A stretch of 64,000 nt of DNA from contig NZ_FOVN01000007.1 of assembly GCF_900115185.1 (NCBI RefSeq), positions 1-64,000 on the forward strand, given 5' to 3'. The stretch comes from Algorimicrobium echini (GTDB taxonomy: Bacteria > Bacteroidota > Bacteroidia > Flavobacteriales > Flavobacteriaceae). The translations under genes and the position numbers were made by a program. This document shows, one piece after another, positions 26,728-36,430 of the stretch (positions are counted from its first letter, which is position 1; each line of letters begins with the position of its first letter). Under the pieces are notes generated by a model that was not told the origin of the DNA, made no database searches, and saw only the letters and a program-made list of their open reading frames with translations.

Positions 26728-27621
26728 TTATTTGGTGTATAGATTACAAAGGTAGCTTAATCTACATAAATCGAAAATGAAAAGTGACGGTTTTTCAGAA
26801 AGTAAGTTTTTTCTAAAAAAACCTTTGAATATCTTATAAACCAAAGCTAATAAATAATGAAGTCCCAATTTTTTTAGTTTAAAAAATACGCGTGTAATTT
26901 TCGTGTAATCTTTTGGAATAAGTTCTTGTTTTAAAAACAAATGTAAAGCATCAACTGATTCTAATGATTTTTTAAAAAAATGGTCACTTTCTTCTAAACC
27001 CAAATGATAAGTTGGATTTTCAATGTGTTCTACTAGAATGTTTTTCATTTTTAAATTATAAGAAAAAAGGGTGTCCTCATGTCTTAAATTAGGAATATTT
27101 TCATTGAAAGATACATTTGAAAAGACCGCTTTTTTAATCAGAAAATTTAAGGTTAAAAACGTCACGTAGCAGTTTTCTTGTCTGTATTTTGTAGGTAAAG
27201 CTTCTCGTTTATGACCATATACCCAGCGTAATAAATGACTTTGATTTGGCTTTTCTTTAGTGTATAAAATGCCACCATAAATAACTTCCGATTCAGGCTT
27301 AATGGCATCTAAATAAGTTGTAATAAAGTCTCTGTTTTTAGGAAATACATCGGCATCTAGAAACAACAACCAATCAAATTTGGCGTCTGTAGCTAATAGG
27401 TTTCTAATGGCGCTTCTTCCCATGTTTTTAGTTTGTACATGATAAGACGTGAATGCTAATGTATTGATGCTTTTATTCACGTTTATTATAAACTTATTCG
27501 TAGAACCATCATCATAACACCGAATTTCAAATGGAACATTTAAAGGGGTTATTTGCTTGTGAATTTCTTCAACAAGAGCGGTAATGTTATAATTGTATGT
27601 TGGAATTAAAATTGAAAGCAT
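26728..27621 (-). CDS. Family 2 glycosyltransferase
   Basis: 297 aa. LSILIPTYNYNITALVEEIH at the N-terminus, YDDGSTNKF, then LLFLDADVFPKN near 85-95. The C-terminal basic amphipathic stretch (KLGLHYLLALVYKIFKGFFRK) may anchor it at the membrane. First gene of the pair with the GT2 gene at 25789. TAGATTTG on the minus strand at 27650-27643 (22 bases before the ATG) is a good -7 box. Confidence 0.83.
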   Translation of the reverse strand: MLSILIPTYNYNITALVEEIHKQITPLNVPFEIRCYDDGSTNKFIINVNKSINTLAFTSYHVQTKNMGRSAIRNLLATDAKFDWLLFLDADVFPKNRDFITTYLDAIKPESEVIYGGILYTKEKPNQSHLLRWVYGHKREALPTKYRQENCYVTFLTLNFLIKKAVFSNVSFNENIPNLRHEDTLFSYNLKMKNILVEHIENPTYHLGLEESDHFFKKSLESVDALHLFLKQELIPKDYTKITRVFFKLKKLGLHYLLALVYKIFKGFFRKNLLSEKPSLFIFDLCRLSYLCNLYTK

Positions 27622-27642
27622 ATATAACTTTGGTCAGTCGTT

Positions 27643-27650
27643 CAAATCTA
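27643..27650 (-). promoter_or_regulatory. Putative promoter -7 box of the two-GT unit
   Basis: TAGATTTG (TAnnTTTG) on the minus strand, 22 bases upstream of the ATG at 27621. The upstream box is not clear. Confidence 0.4.
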
Positions 27651-27782
27651 CAGTATTAATGGCGGTTTTTAAGCTTTAAATTATAGGTAAAACGGACTTT
27701 GTACATTTTAAAATTGTCTTAAAATAAAATATAAGCTTATTTGTAACGCTGTCAATTATTAAAGAAAGGCTTTAAATGTAAA

Positions 27783-28463
27783 TTAGGCTTTGCGTTGCAC
27801 CACCTCAAAAATCTGATTGTCGTCACATTTTAGGGTTTTACTCGGGTATTTCAATAGTAACGCATAATCGTGAGTTGCCATTAAAATGGTATTACCATTT
27901 TTATTAATATCACGTAGTACTTCCATGACTTCCACACTAGTTTGGGGATCTAAATTCCCAGTAGGTTCATCAGCTAAAATAAGTTCCGGATTGTTTAATA
28001 GCGCGCGTGCAATAGCCACACGTTGCTGTTCGCCACCGGATAATTCATGAGGGAATTTAAACCCTTTTGTTTTCATGTCAACCTTATCTAAAACCTCCTC
28101 TACACGTGTATTCATTTCCTTTTTGTCTTTCCAGCCAGTTGCTTTTAAAACAAATAGTAAATTCTCGTTTACCGTTCTGTCGGTTAATAATTTAAAGTCT
28201 TGAAAAACGACACCTAGTTTTCGTCTTAAAAAAGGAATGTCTTTTTCTTTTAAATTGCGTAAATCGAAATCTACAATACTGCCTTCACCTTTAGTAAGCT
28301 GTAAATCACCATACAGCGTTTTCATAAAACTACTTTTGCCAGATCCCGTTTTACCAATTAAATACACAAAATCACCTTTGTTAATTTCCACATTAACATC
28401 AGATAAAACTAAACTATCGCCTTGAAATATAGAGGCATCCTTAAGATGAAGTACGTGCTGCAT
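27783..28463 (-). CDS. ftsE: Cell-division ABC transporter ATP-binding protein FtsE
   Basis: 226 aa. Walker A GKTGSGKSS at 37-45, signature LSGGEQQ at 141-147, Walker B LILADEP at 161-167, and the FtsE-typical FQDFKLLTDRTVNENL near 87-102. It pairs with FtsX at the septum to regulate peptidoglycan hydrolases. ftsX is not adjacent here, as is common when ftsE and ftsX are unlinked in Bacteroidota (recollection). Length is normal. LolD-like lipoprotein transporters are the nearest alternative. Confidence 0.85.
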   Translation of the reverse strand: MQHVLHLKDASIFQGDSLVLSDVNVEINKGDFVYLIGKTGSGKSSFMKTLYGDLQLTKGEGSIVDFDLRNLKEKDIPFLRRKLGVVFQDFKLLTDRTVNENLLFVLKATGWKDKKEMNTRVEEVLDKVDMKTKGFKFPHELSGGEQQRVAIARALLNNPELILADEPTGNLDPQTSVEVMEVLRDINKNGNTILMATHDYALLLKYPSKTLKCDDNQIFEVVQRKA

Positions 28464-28676
28464 GAATTTAAATAAATTATTTGTATTGTTTTATTACGCC
28501 TGACAAAGTACGTAATTATTGGTAAAATGGGAAAGCAGTTGGATAATTTGTTGCATAAATTTCGGCTTTTGGTATTCAAGTTGTAATCTTTGCGGTTTTC
28601 TGCCTAACAAGTCATATTTTTATATGTCTGTTTATAATTATAACATATTTCTAACGTTATAAAATACATATTAAAT

Positions 28677-28684
28677 TATCTTTG
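28677..28684 (+). promoter_or_regulatory. Putative promoter -7 box of the TPR/barrel operon
   Basis: TATCTTTG matches TAnnTTTG 23 bases before the ATG at 28708. Confidence 0.4.
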
Positions 28685-28707
28685 ATTTTAAATCTAAAAA
28701 CGGTTTC

Positions 28708-31700
28708 ATGTTGAAAAAAACGGTTCTTTTACTCATATTCTTATTAGGAATTCTTCTAAAAAGTCATGCCCAGCAATCCGAGGCTTACACCAATCATTTA
28801 GTGGATTATCAAAAAGCACTGACTTTATATAACAATAGTCAATATCAAGCAGCACAATCCTTATTTAAGGAGTTAAAAAAAACAGCAGACAATGATGAAA
28901 TTATTGCTGATTGCGATTATTACGTGGCTAATTGTGCTGTTCGTTTAAACCAACAAAATGCCGATAAACTTATTGAAGATTTTGTTGAAAATCATCCAAC
29001 AAGCACCAAGCGAAATTCGGCTTTTTTAGATGTAGCCGACTATTACTTTACTAATGGAAAATATGCGTATGCCAAAAAATGGTATGATCGTGTAGATGAA
29101 AATAGTTTGTCTAGAAGCGAACGTGATAAGTTTAGTTTCAATATGGGCTATGTAGCCTTTGCAACCAAGGACTATAAAACGGCTAGAAACTATTTGTCGC
29201 GTATTGAAAACTCCAAAGAATATGGCTCTCAAGCTAAATATTACATTGGGTTTATGGCTTACGAAAGTGATGATTATCAGGAAGCAAATACCTACTTTGA
29301 TCAAGTTAGCGATCAAGAAAAATACAAAGAAAAACTGTCTTATTATCAAGCAGATTTAAATTTTAAATTAGGGAATTTTGACGAAGCTATTAAACTTGCC
29401 AAAGCCCAATTGCCAAAAAGCAACCGAGTTGAAATTTCAGAGCTCAATAAAATTATAGGTGAAAGCTATTTCAACCAGCAAAAATATGCGGAAGCCCTTC
29501 CTTATTTATCCGAATACCAAGGTAAAAATGGCAAATGGAATAATACGGATTACTATCAATTAGGTTATGCGTATTACAAACAAGGCGATTTTGAAAAAGC
29601 TATTTCAGAATTCAATAAAATTATTGACGGTAATAATAGTGTGGCGCAAAATGCCTATTACCATCTAGGAGAAAGCTATATCAAATTAAATAAAAAACAA
29701 GAGGCTTTAAATGCGTTCCGAAATGCATCACAAATGGATTTCGATTTAAAGATTCAAGAAGATGCTTGGTTAAACTATGCTAAAATTAGTTACGAAATAG
29801 GTAACCCGTATCAATCGGTTCCGCAGGTGTTAACAACCTATTTGGAAACCTATCCAAACTCAACCTATAAAGAGGAAATAGAAATTCTATTAATTGACTC
29901 TTATATCACCTCTAAAAATTATCAAGAAGCCTTAAAAATATTAGAAGGAAAACGCAGTTTTGCTAGTAAGGAAGCCTATCAGAAAGTAACCTTTTATCGT
30001 GGATTAGAATTGTACAATGAAGGCAATTATCAGGAAGCAAAAGCACTTTTTAATAAATCCATTAAAGAAGCCATTAACGAAACTTACACAACGCGTGCAA
30101 CCTTTTGGAAAGCCGAAAGCGATTATAATCTAACAAATTATGATGAAGCATTAATAGGTTTCAAACAGTTTCAACAATCCAATACCGCTCAAGTAACACC
30201 AGAATATAAAAACAGTGATTATAACCTAGCTTACACGTATTTTAAACAAAAAAATTACACGAAATCGAGTGAATATTTTAACAAATTTCTTCAAAGAGCA
30301 GATTTAGACCCTGTACACTTAAACGATGCGTATTTGCGTTTGGGTGATGCGCATTTTGTATCCAGTAATTACAGTGCTGCTATTGCTGCTTATGAAAAAG
30401 CTGTAAAAATAAACAAGGTGGATGCTGATTATGCATTTTTTCAAAAAACATTAAGTGAAGGTTACGAAGGTAAATCTTCACAGAAAATAAGTGGTTTAAA
30501 AGAATTTATTCAGAAATATCCAAATTCAACACTTCGTGATGATGCCATGTACGAACTGGGAAATTCTTACATAAAAGCAAATGAAACGGTAGAAGCCATG
30601 AAAATGTACGATCGTTTAGCAAATGAAAACCCGAGAAGTACCTTCGTTCCTAAAGCCTTATTGCGTCAAGGTTTGGTGCATTATAATGCCAGTAGAAATA
30701 ACGAAGCACTCGATAAATTTAAAACCGTAGCAACTAATTATCCAAATACAGCGGAAGCCAATCAAGCGGTTTCAACTGTCAGGTTAATTTATATAGATTT
30801 AGGTCGCGTTAATGACTATGCATCATGGGTTCAAACGCTAGATTATGTATCTGTTTCTGATGCCGATTTAGATAATGCTACTTATGAGTCTGCCGAGAAG
30901 AAATATTTAGATAATAAAACAGACGATGCCATTAAGCAATTTAATGGCTATTTAAATCAGTTTCCAAATGGGCTTCATAACTTGAAAGCGCATTTTTATG
31001 TAGCCCAGTTGTACTTTAAGAAGGATTTAAAAGAAAATGCAGCGCCACATTACCAGGCGGTTATTAGTGCTACACCAAGTGAGTTTACTGAAGAAGCTTT
31101 ATCAAGATTATCACAAATTTATTTAGATGCAAAAGATTGGTTGTCGGCTATTCCAGTACTAAAACGCTTGGAAAGTGAAGCCCGTTTTCCTCAGAATGTC
31201 GTTTATGCGCAATCCAATTTAATGAAAGCCAATTATCAATTAAATAAATATAATGAAGCTGTTGGGTATGCTGAAAAGGTATTGCAACAATCAAAAATTG
31301 ATAATAAAATTACCAGTGATGCTTATGTTATCATTGCGCGTTCTGCCATGAAAACAAACAATGAAACGCGTGCGAAAACAGCTTATGCCGAAGTAGAAAA
31401 AACGGCGTCTGGCGAAACAGCTGCAGAAGCTTATTATTTTAAAGCATATTTTCAAAATAAAGCAGGAGATCATGAAGCGTCTAATATTACGGTTCAAAAA
31501 TTAGCCAAGGATTTTTCAGGTTATAAAAAGTATAGTGCCAAAGGTTTGGTACTTATGGCTAGAAATTATTACGCTTTAAATGATGCCTTTCAAGCTACCT
31601 ATATTTTAGAAAGCGTTATTGAAAATTTTAAAGATTATGACGATGTGGTTACAGAAGCTCAAATTGAACTAACCAAAATTAAAACTGAGCAAGCAAAAAC

Positions 31701-31740
31701 AAACGCATCCGTACAAGAACAAGATCCAGAAGGAAACTAA
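28708..31740 (+). CDS. Large secreted tetratricopeptide-repeat protein
   Basis: 1010 aa. A signal peptide (1-21, ending SHAQQ) is followed by TPR-type helices along nearly the whole chain (e.g. YQLGYAYYKQGDFEKAISEF, AKYYIGFMAYESDDYQEA, YYHLGESYIKLNKKQEALNA). About twenty or more 34-residue units give a long solenoid, expected in the periplasm or on the outer membrane. It ends directly at the next gene, which encodes an outer-membrane barrel, so the two probably form a complex. Substrate unknown. Confidence 0.85.
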   Translation: MLKKTVLLLIFLLGILLKSHAQQSEAYTNHLVDYQKALTLYNNSQYQAAQSLFKELKKTADNDEIIADCDYYVANCAVRLNQQNADKLIEDFVENHPTSTKRNSAFLDVADYYFTNGKYAYAKKWYDRVDENSLSRSERDKFSFNMGYVAFATKDYKTARNYLSRIENSKEYGSQAKYYIGFMAYESDDYQEANTYFDQVSDQEKYKEKLSYYQADLNFKLGNFDEAIKLAKAQLPKSNRVEISELNKIIGESYFNQQKYAEALPYLSEYQGKNGKWNNTDYYQLGYAYYKQGDFEKAISEFNKIIDGNNSVAQNAYYHLGESYIKLNKKQEALNAFRNASQMDFDLKIQEDAWLNYAKISYEIGNPYQSVPQVLTTYLETYPNSTYKEEIEILLIDSYITSKNYQEALKILEGKRSFASKEAYQKVTFYRGLELYNEGNYQEAKALFNKSIKEAINETYTTRATFWKAESDYNLTNYDEALIGFKQFQQSNTAQVTPEYKNSDYNLAYTYFKQKNYTKSSEYFNKFLQRADLDPVHLNDAYLRLGDAHFVSSNYSAAIAAYEKAVKINKVDADYAFFQKTLSEGYEGKSSQKISGLKEFIQKYPNSTLRDDAMYELGNSYIKANETVEAMKMYDRLANENPRSTFVPKALLRQGLVHYNASRNNEALDKFKTVATNYPNTAEANQAVSTVRLIYIDLGRVNDYASWVQTLDYVSVSDADLDNATYESAEKKYLDNKTDDAIKQFNGYLNQFPNGLHNLKAHFYVAQLYFKKDLKENAAPHYQAVISATPSEFTEEALSRLSQIYLDAKDWLSAIPVLKRLESEARFPQNVVYAQSNLMKANYQLNKYNEAVGYAEKVLQQSKIDNKITSDAYVIIARSAMKTNNETRAKTAYAEVEKTASGETAAEAYYFKAYFQNKAGDHEASNITVQKLAKDFSGYKKYSAKGLVLMARNYYALNDAFQATYILESVIENFKDYDDVVTEAQIELTKIKTEQAKTNASVQEQDPEGN

Positions 31741-31794
31741 TTGGATATAATTATGACAAAACAGCAGCAATTTCAGCAATCTAAAAATAAATCT

Positions 31795-33549
31795 ATGCGC
31801 AAGCACATTCAGATAATAGTTACAACTTTATGCCTTTTAACAACCGTTTTTTCTTGGGCGCAAGAACGCGATAAAGATACTTTAGATACCAACGTTATTA
31901 ATGTGGTTAAACCGTATACGCCTTCTATTTCCGATGCGTTCAAGGTGAAAGAAACACCATCATTAGATGACGATGTTACGGCAACTAAAAAGGACATTGA
32001 GTATAATATTTTTTCCATTCCAGTAGCGTCAACATTTACGCCTGCAAAAGGTAAAGCAGCTGTTTTAGATAAGCAAAAGGCACCTAAATTGTATGATAAT
32101 TATGCATCTTTAGGATTTGGAAGTTATACGAGTATTTTAGGAGAGGTATATTTAAATCATGCCATTAGTAGAACAGAAAATGTTGGCGGTTATTTTAGCC
32201 ATCATTCGTCGCAAGGTGGCATTGATGACTTACTGGTGGATGATAATTTTTACGACACCAAAATGCAAGCAACTTACGGTCAAAACAATCGCGATATGTC
32301 TTGGAATGTCAATCTTGGCGGTTTGCACCAAATGTATAATTGGTATGGATTAGATCAATTGCGTTTTACAGAAGCAGATGCTCAAGGCCTTGACGTTGGA
32401 CATACGTTTTATGGTGTTCATGTTGGAGGTGATGTTGCTTTCGAAGATTCCTATGTCGATAAAGGAACTGTATTGTTTAGATATTTTGGAGATGATAACG
32501 GGTCGGGAGAAAATCATTTCAATGCGAAAATAAGTTCCGATATTGCTATTAGCGATTTCGAAATCAATGCAGAATTAACCATTGACTATCTTGGAGGTAG
32601 TTTCGATAGAAATTATATAACGAATAACGAATTGAAATACGGAAATTTCAACATTGGTTTAGCACCAACGTATCAATTAATTCAAGAGGATTTAACATTA
32701 GATCTAGGTGTAACCTTGGTATACTTAAACGATACCGAAGCTGGAGACAACAAATTCTATGTGTATCCAAATATTTCTGCTTCCTATCGTGTGGTGGATG
32801 AGTTGGTTATTGCGTATGGTGGTATTAAAGGAGGCTTAATTCAGAATACCTATTATAGCTTTGCGCAGGACAACCCATTTGTGTCACCAACATTAGGCAT
32901 TATGCCAACAGATCAGCAATATCACGCTTTTCTTGGACTGAAAGGAAAAATATCGAATAGTATGGGTTATAATATAAAAGGTGCTTACATAGCTGAAAAT
33001 GATAAAGCCTTATTCCGAAACAATTTAATTCCTTTTGGTTTCGATTTAAATGAAACCTATCAATATGGGAATTCGTTTGGTGTTGTTTATGATAATGTAT
33101 CAACCTTTTCATTTGGAGGCGAATTGAATGTGGATGTGAATCGTAATTTCACCTTAAGTCTGGCTGCCGATTATTTTATTTATGATACTAAATATGAAGC
33201 CGAAGCCTGGAATTTACCTAACTTAAAGGCATCGTTATTTATGGACTATCAAATTAGCGATAAATGGTTTGCAGGTGCGAGTCTGTTTTATGAAGGTGAA
33301 CGCGAGGCATTATCAGGTTTTCAAACCATTGATAATCCGTTATTTCCTTCATTGTTAAACCCAACACAACAAGTAACATTAGATGGCTTTTTTGATGCCA
33401 ATGCACATGTTGGTTACCATATCAACGACCGATTATCAGTATATGCAAAAGCTAATAACATAGCAGGCCAGAATTACCAACGCTGGGTGAATTATCCTGT
33501 TCAAGGTTTTCAAGCTTTAGCAGGTGCGACTTATAAGTTTGATTTCTAA
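31795..33549 (+). CDS. Outer-membrane beta-barrel protein (TonB-receptor-like barrel without plug)
   Basis: 584 aa from ATG 31795, chosen because a signal peptide begins there (MRKHIQIIVTTLCLLTTVFS, cut after WAQ). In-frame upstream starts exist (ATG 31753, TTG 31741) but only add a polar extension. After a short periplasmic linker (NVVKPYTPSISDAFKVKETP) come many amphipathic strands, ending in YKFDF, the terminal Phe of barrels recognised by BAM. No TonB box or plug domain is seen. The gene follows the TPR protein with no gap and is presumably its partner. Confidence 0.75.
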   Translation: MRKHIQIIVTTLCLLTTVFSWAQERDKDTLDTNVINVVKPYTPSISDAFKVKETPSLDDDVTATKKDIEYNIFSIPVASTFTPAKGKAAVLDKQKAPKLYDNYASLGFGSYTSILGEVYLNHAISRTENVGGYFSHHSSQGGIDDLLVDDNFYDTKMQATYGQNNRDMSWNVNLGGLHQMYNWYGLDQLRFTEADAQGLDVGHTFYGVHVGGDVAFEDSYVDKGTVLFRYFGDDNGSGENHFNAKISSDIAISDFEINAELTIDYLGGSFDRNYITNNELKYGNFNIGLAPTYQLIQEDLTLDLGVTLVYLNDTEAGDNKFYVYPNISASYRVVDELVIAYGGIKGGLIQNTYYSFAQDNPFVSPTLGIMPTDQQYHAFLGLKGKISNSMGYNIKGAYIAENDKALFRNNLIPFGFDLNETYQYGNSFGVVYDNVSTFSFGGELNVDVNRNFTLSLAADYFIYDTKYEAEAWNLPNLKASLFMDYQISDKWFAGASLFYEGEREALSGFQTIDNPLFPSLLNPTQQVTLDGFFDANAHVGYHINDRLSVYAKANNIAGQNYQRWVNYPVQGFQALAGATYKFDF

Positions 33550-33560
33550 AAGATAACAGG

Positions 33561-33592
33561 TCATTGCGAGGAGGTAACGACGTAGCAATCTC
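33561..33592. repeat. Short dispersed repeat of the TCATTGCGAGG...GCAATCTC type
   Basis: The sequence TCATTGCGAGGAGG with CGTAGCAATCTCA contains ATTGC/GCAAT arms. Sequences of this kind recur between genes in many Bacteroidota (recollection). Only one copy was noticed in the window. Confidence 0.45.
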
Positions 33593-33616
33593 ATTAATTA
33601 CATCTAAAATTACTAT

Positions 33617-33646
33617 AAAAGCGTTCAAATTTGAACGCTTTTTTTA
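33617..33646. terminator. Palindromic terminator after the barrel gene
   Basis: The 26-bp perfect palindrome AAAAGCGTTCAAATTTGAACGCTTTT (given by its arms: AAAAGCGTTCAAA, mirrored) at 33617-33642 is followed by more T. A copy that differs at one core base lies at 36321-36362. Confidence 0.7.
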
Positions 33647-33748
33647 TTTACTAACGTCTGATATTCAATCGCATTTATTTTATCAATATTTGGAATCATT
33701 TAATTTGTTAAAATAAATATTATATTGCCTGCTCTTAACTAATATATA

Positions 33749-36286
33749 ATGAAAAAAATCTACTTTTTACTATTGGCTTTTATGGTCATTACGTTTGCCC
33801 AAGCCCAAATTGTTAATATTCCTAATTCTAGTTTTAAATATAATTTAGTGAATTTAAACTGTGTTGATGTCGATAATGATGGTGTGGCTGATTTTGATGC
33901 TGACACAAATAATGATGGTGAAATTCAGGTTTCGGAAGCTGAAGCTGTGGTCCATTTAAGGTTAACTAGTGGGAATATCACTTCTTTAATTGGTATTGAT
34001 GCATTTTCAAATTTAGAAACTTTATATATTCGTAGTAATACTAATTTGACATCACTTGATGTTACAACCTTATCGAATTTAACTAGTCTCACTTCATTTC
34101 AAAATGGATTGACTTCAATAAATGTTAATGGGTTAACCAACCTAACTTATTTGCAGGTAGGCTTTAGTCAATTAACAGCAATAGATTTAGGTGGGTTAAC
34201 AAATCTTAATGAATTAATTCTTAATAATAATTTATTGACCACGTTAGATATAAGTAGTTTAACAAATCTTGAAATTTTGCAATGTAGTACAAATCAATTA
34301 ACAGAATTGGATGCAAGTGGTTTGTTGAATCTTGAAAATTTAGATGTTGGAGCGAACCCCTTAAATACGTTAAATTTATCAGGATTAATAAATCTTGAAA
34401 CCTTGTATTGTTTCAGTAATTCCTTGACAACTTTAGATGCAAGTAACTTAAGTAGCTTAAGCTATTTAAATTGTAATTTCAATCCAATGACACTATTAGA
34501 TATTAATGGGTCATTTAACTTAATTGAATTACAGTGTCGCGATACTCAATTGGAAACAATTAATTTAGATGGATTATATAACCTTAGAGAAATATATGGT
34601 GATGGTAGTCAGTTTACAGAATTAGATGTTAGTATGTTGCCAAATCTTCAGGCATTGGATTTAAAAAATAATCAGTTAGAAACATTAAATTTAAGTGCAT
34701 CTTCAAACATTACTTTCTTACAGCTTCAGAATAATCAATTAAAATCAATGTTTCTTAAGAATGGAAGCGAGTTTACAGGTTCTACTTTAAGTTTTAATTT
34801 TATAAATAACCCTAATTTGGAATATATATGTGTTGATGATTTTGAACTTGATAGCATTTTAGCTAAAGTTGATAATTATGGCTATACAAATTGTGTTGTT
34901 AATTCCTATTGTTCATTTGCACCTGGAGGCGAGTTTTACACCATTCAAGGAGAAAGCAAATTAGATACAGATTCCGATGGCTGTAATATTAACGACCCAA
35001 TATTTCCTAATTTAAAATTTAATATGACAGATGGGAATAGCACAGTAACTATTATTTCTAACGCAACTGGAGACTATTCTATTCCAGTACAGACAGGCAG
35101 CCAAACCATAACACCAATTTTAGAAAACCCAACATACTTTACTGCGACACCTACAAGCGTAATTGTCAATTTCCCTTCAGATTCAAGCCCATATAATCAA
35201 GATTTTTGTGTACTGCCAAATGGTATTCATAATGATTTAGAAATAATCATTTTAGCATTAGAACAAGCACGACCAGGTTTTGATACAGATTATAAAATAA
35301 TATATAAAAACAAGGGTAATACAGAACTTTCGGGAACAGTGAATTTAACATTTCAAGATGAGGTTATGGATTTGATTTCCGCAAATCCTGTTGCAGATAC
35401 ACAAATTGTTAATGAATTATCATGGAATTTTTCAAACTTACTACCTTTTGAGAGTAGAGAGATTAAATTTACCATGAATTTAAATGCTCCAACTGAAGCA
35501 CCTCCTCTAAATGTAGACGATGTTTTAATATTTACTGCAACCGCCAATCCAGTTTCTGGAGATGAAACACCTGATGATAATGAATTCATTTTAAATCAAC
35601 CCGTGGTAAACTCGTTTGATCCAAACGATAAAACTTGTCTGCAAGGTGAAACTATCACGCCTGAACAAGTTGGCGAGTTTGTGCATTACATGATTCGTTT
35701 TGAAAACACAGGAACAGCTAGTGCTATAAATGTGGTGGTTAAGGATGAAATAGACACTAATAAATATGATGTGTCTTCGCTTATTCCACTAAATTCAAGT
35801 TATGAGTTTGTTACAAGAATTAAAGATGACAATGTGGTGGAATTTATTTTTGAAAACATCAATTTACCGTTCGATGATGCTACTAATGATGGTTATGTAT
35901 TATTCAAAATTAAAACATTAGAAAGTTTAACGCTTGGCGACACATTTTCAAACGATGCGGAAATTTATTTTGATTACAATGCGGCAATAATCACAAATGA
36001 CGAACTAACAACGGTTGCCGAAAACCTATCCATTCAAGAAACAGAATTACAATCAACAGTCGAGATTTACCCAAATCCAACAAGCGATTTTGTACATTTA
36101 AAAAGTGTTAATCCAATAGAATCCGTAGTCGTTTATGATATTCATGGTAGACAAATTCAAGCTTTTTATGTAACAGGATCATCTAATAACACAAAAATAA
36201 ACTTGGTTAATCATGCTAATGGTGTTTACTTCTTAAAGATTAAAACCACAATTGGTGTACAGACTTCAAAAATTATTAAACAGTAG
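33749..36286 (+). CDS. Secreted leucine-rich-repeat protein with T9SS sorting tail
   Basis: 845 aa. Signal peptide 1-19 (TFAQAQ). A Ca-binding-like acidic loop (VDVDNDGVADFDADTNNDGE) lies near 40-60. About thirteen bacterial leucine-rich repeats with the core LTNLxxLxxxxNxLTTLD follow, to ~370. Then come an Ig-like/DUF7619-type region (VNSFDPNDKTCLQGE and ENTGTASAINVVVKDEID, ~490-750) and a type A C-terminal domain (~765-845: IYPNPTSDFVHLKS ... GVYFLKI...SKIIKQ). The tail directs export by the type IX secretion system and surface attachment. It probably acts in adhesion or binding; the ligand is unknown. Flanked by two near-identical palindromic terminators. Confidence 0.88.
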   Translation: MKKIYFLLLAFMVITFAQAQIVNIPNSSFKYNLVNLNCVDVDNDGVADFDADTNNDGEIQVSEAEAVVHLRLTSGNITSLIGIDAFSNLETLYIRSNTNLTSLDVTTLSNLTSLTSFQNGLTSINVNGLTNLTYLQVGFSQLTAIDLGGLTNLNELILNNNLLTTLDISSLTNLEILQCSTNQLTELDASGLLNLENLDVGANPLNTLNLSGLINLETLYCFSNSLTTLDASNLSSLSYLNCNFNPMTLLDINGSFNLIELQCRDTQLETINLDGLYNLREIYGDGSQFTELDVSMLPNLQALDLKNNQLETLNLSASSNITFLQLQNNQLKSMFLKNGSEFTGSTLSFNFINNPNLEYICVDDFELDSILAKVDNYGYTNCVVNSYCSFAPGGEFYTIQGESKLDTDSDGCNINDPIFPNLKFNMTDGNSTVTIISNATGDYSIPVQTGSQTITPILENPTYFTATPTSVIVNFPSDSSPYNQDFCVLPNGIHNDLEIIILALEQARPGFDTDYKIIYKNKGNTELSGTVNLTFQDEVMDLISANPVADTQIVNELSWNFSNLLPFESREIKFTMNLNAPTEAPPLNVDDVLIFTATANPVSGDETPDDNEFILNQPVVNSFDPNDKTCLQGETITPEQVGEFVHYMIRFENTGTASAINVVVKDEIDTNKYDVSSLIPLNSSYEFVTRIKDDNVVEFIFENINLPFDDATNDGYVLFKIKTLESLTLGDTFSNDAEIYFDYNAAIITNDELTTVAENLSIQETELQSTVEIYPNPTSDFVHLKSVNPIESVVVYDIHGRQIQAFYVTGSSNNTKINLVNHANGVYFLKIKTTIGVQTSKIIKQ

Positions 36287-36320
36287 GTTTTTAGCTGAAT
36301 ATATTAATAAGCACATATTT

Positions 36321-36362
36321 AAAATAGTAAAAGCGTTCAAATCTGAACGCTTTTACTATTTT
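36321..36362. terminator. Perfect 19-bp stem terminator after the LRR gene (bidirectional)
   Basis: Arms 36321-36339 and 36344-36362 are perfectly complementary over 19 bp (AAAATAGTAAAAGCGTTCA) with a 4-base loop. A/T runs on both sides allow action in both directions. The core matches the palindrome at 33617-33642 apart from one base. Confidence 0.75.
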
Positions 36363-36430
36363 TACAAAACGGTCATGTACCTATGCCAGCTTATAAGCGG
36401 AACGCATTGATAACTTATATTTAAATTACT

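Noticed and set aside
31741-31794. Longer start of the barrel protein
   Set aside because: The extension MDIIMTKQQQFQQSKNKS precedes a clean signal peptide and is poorly suited for export.
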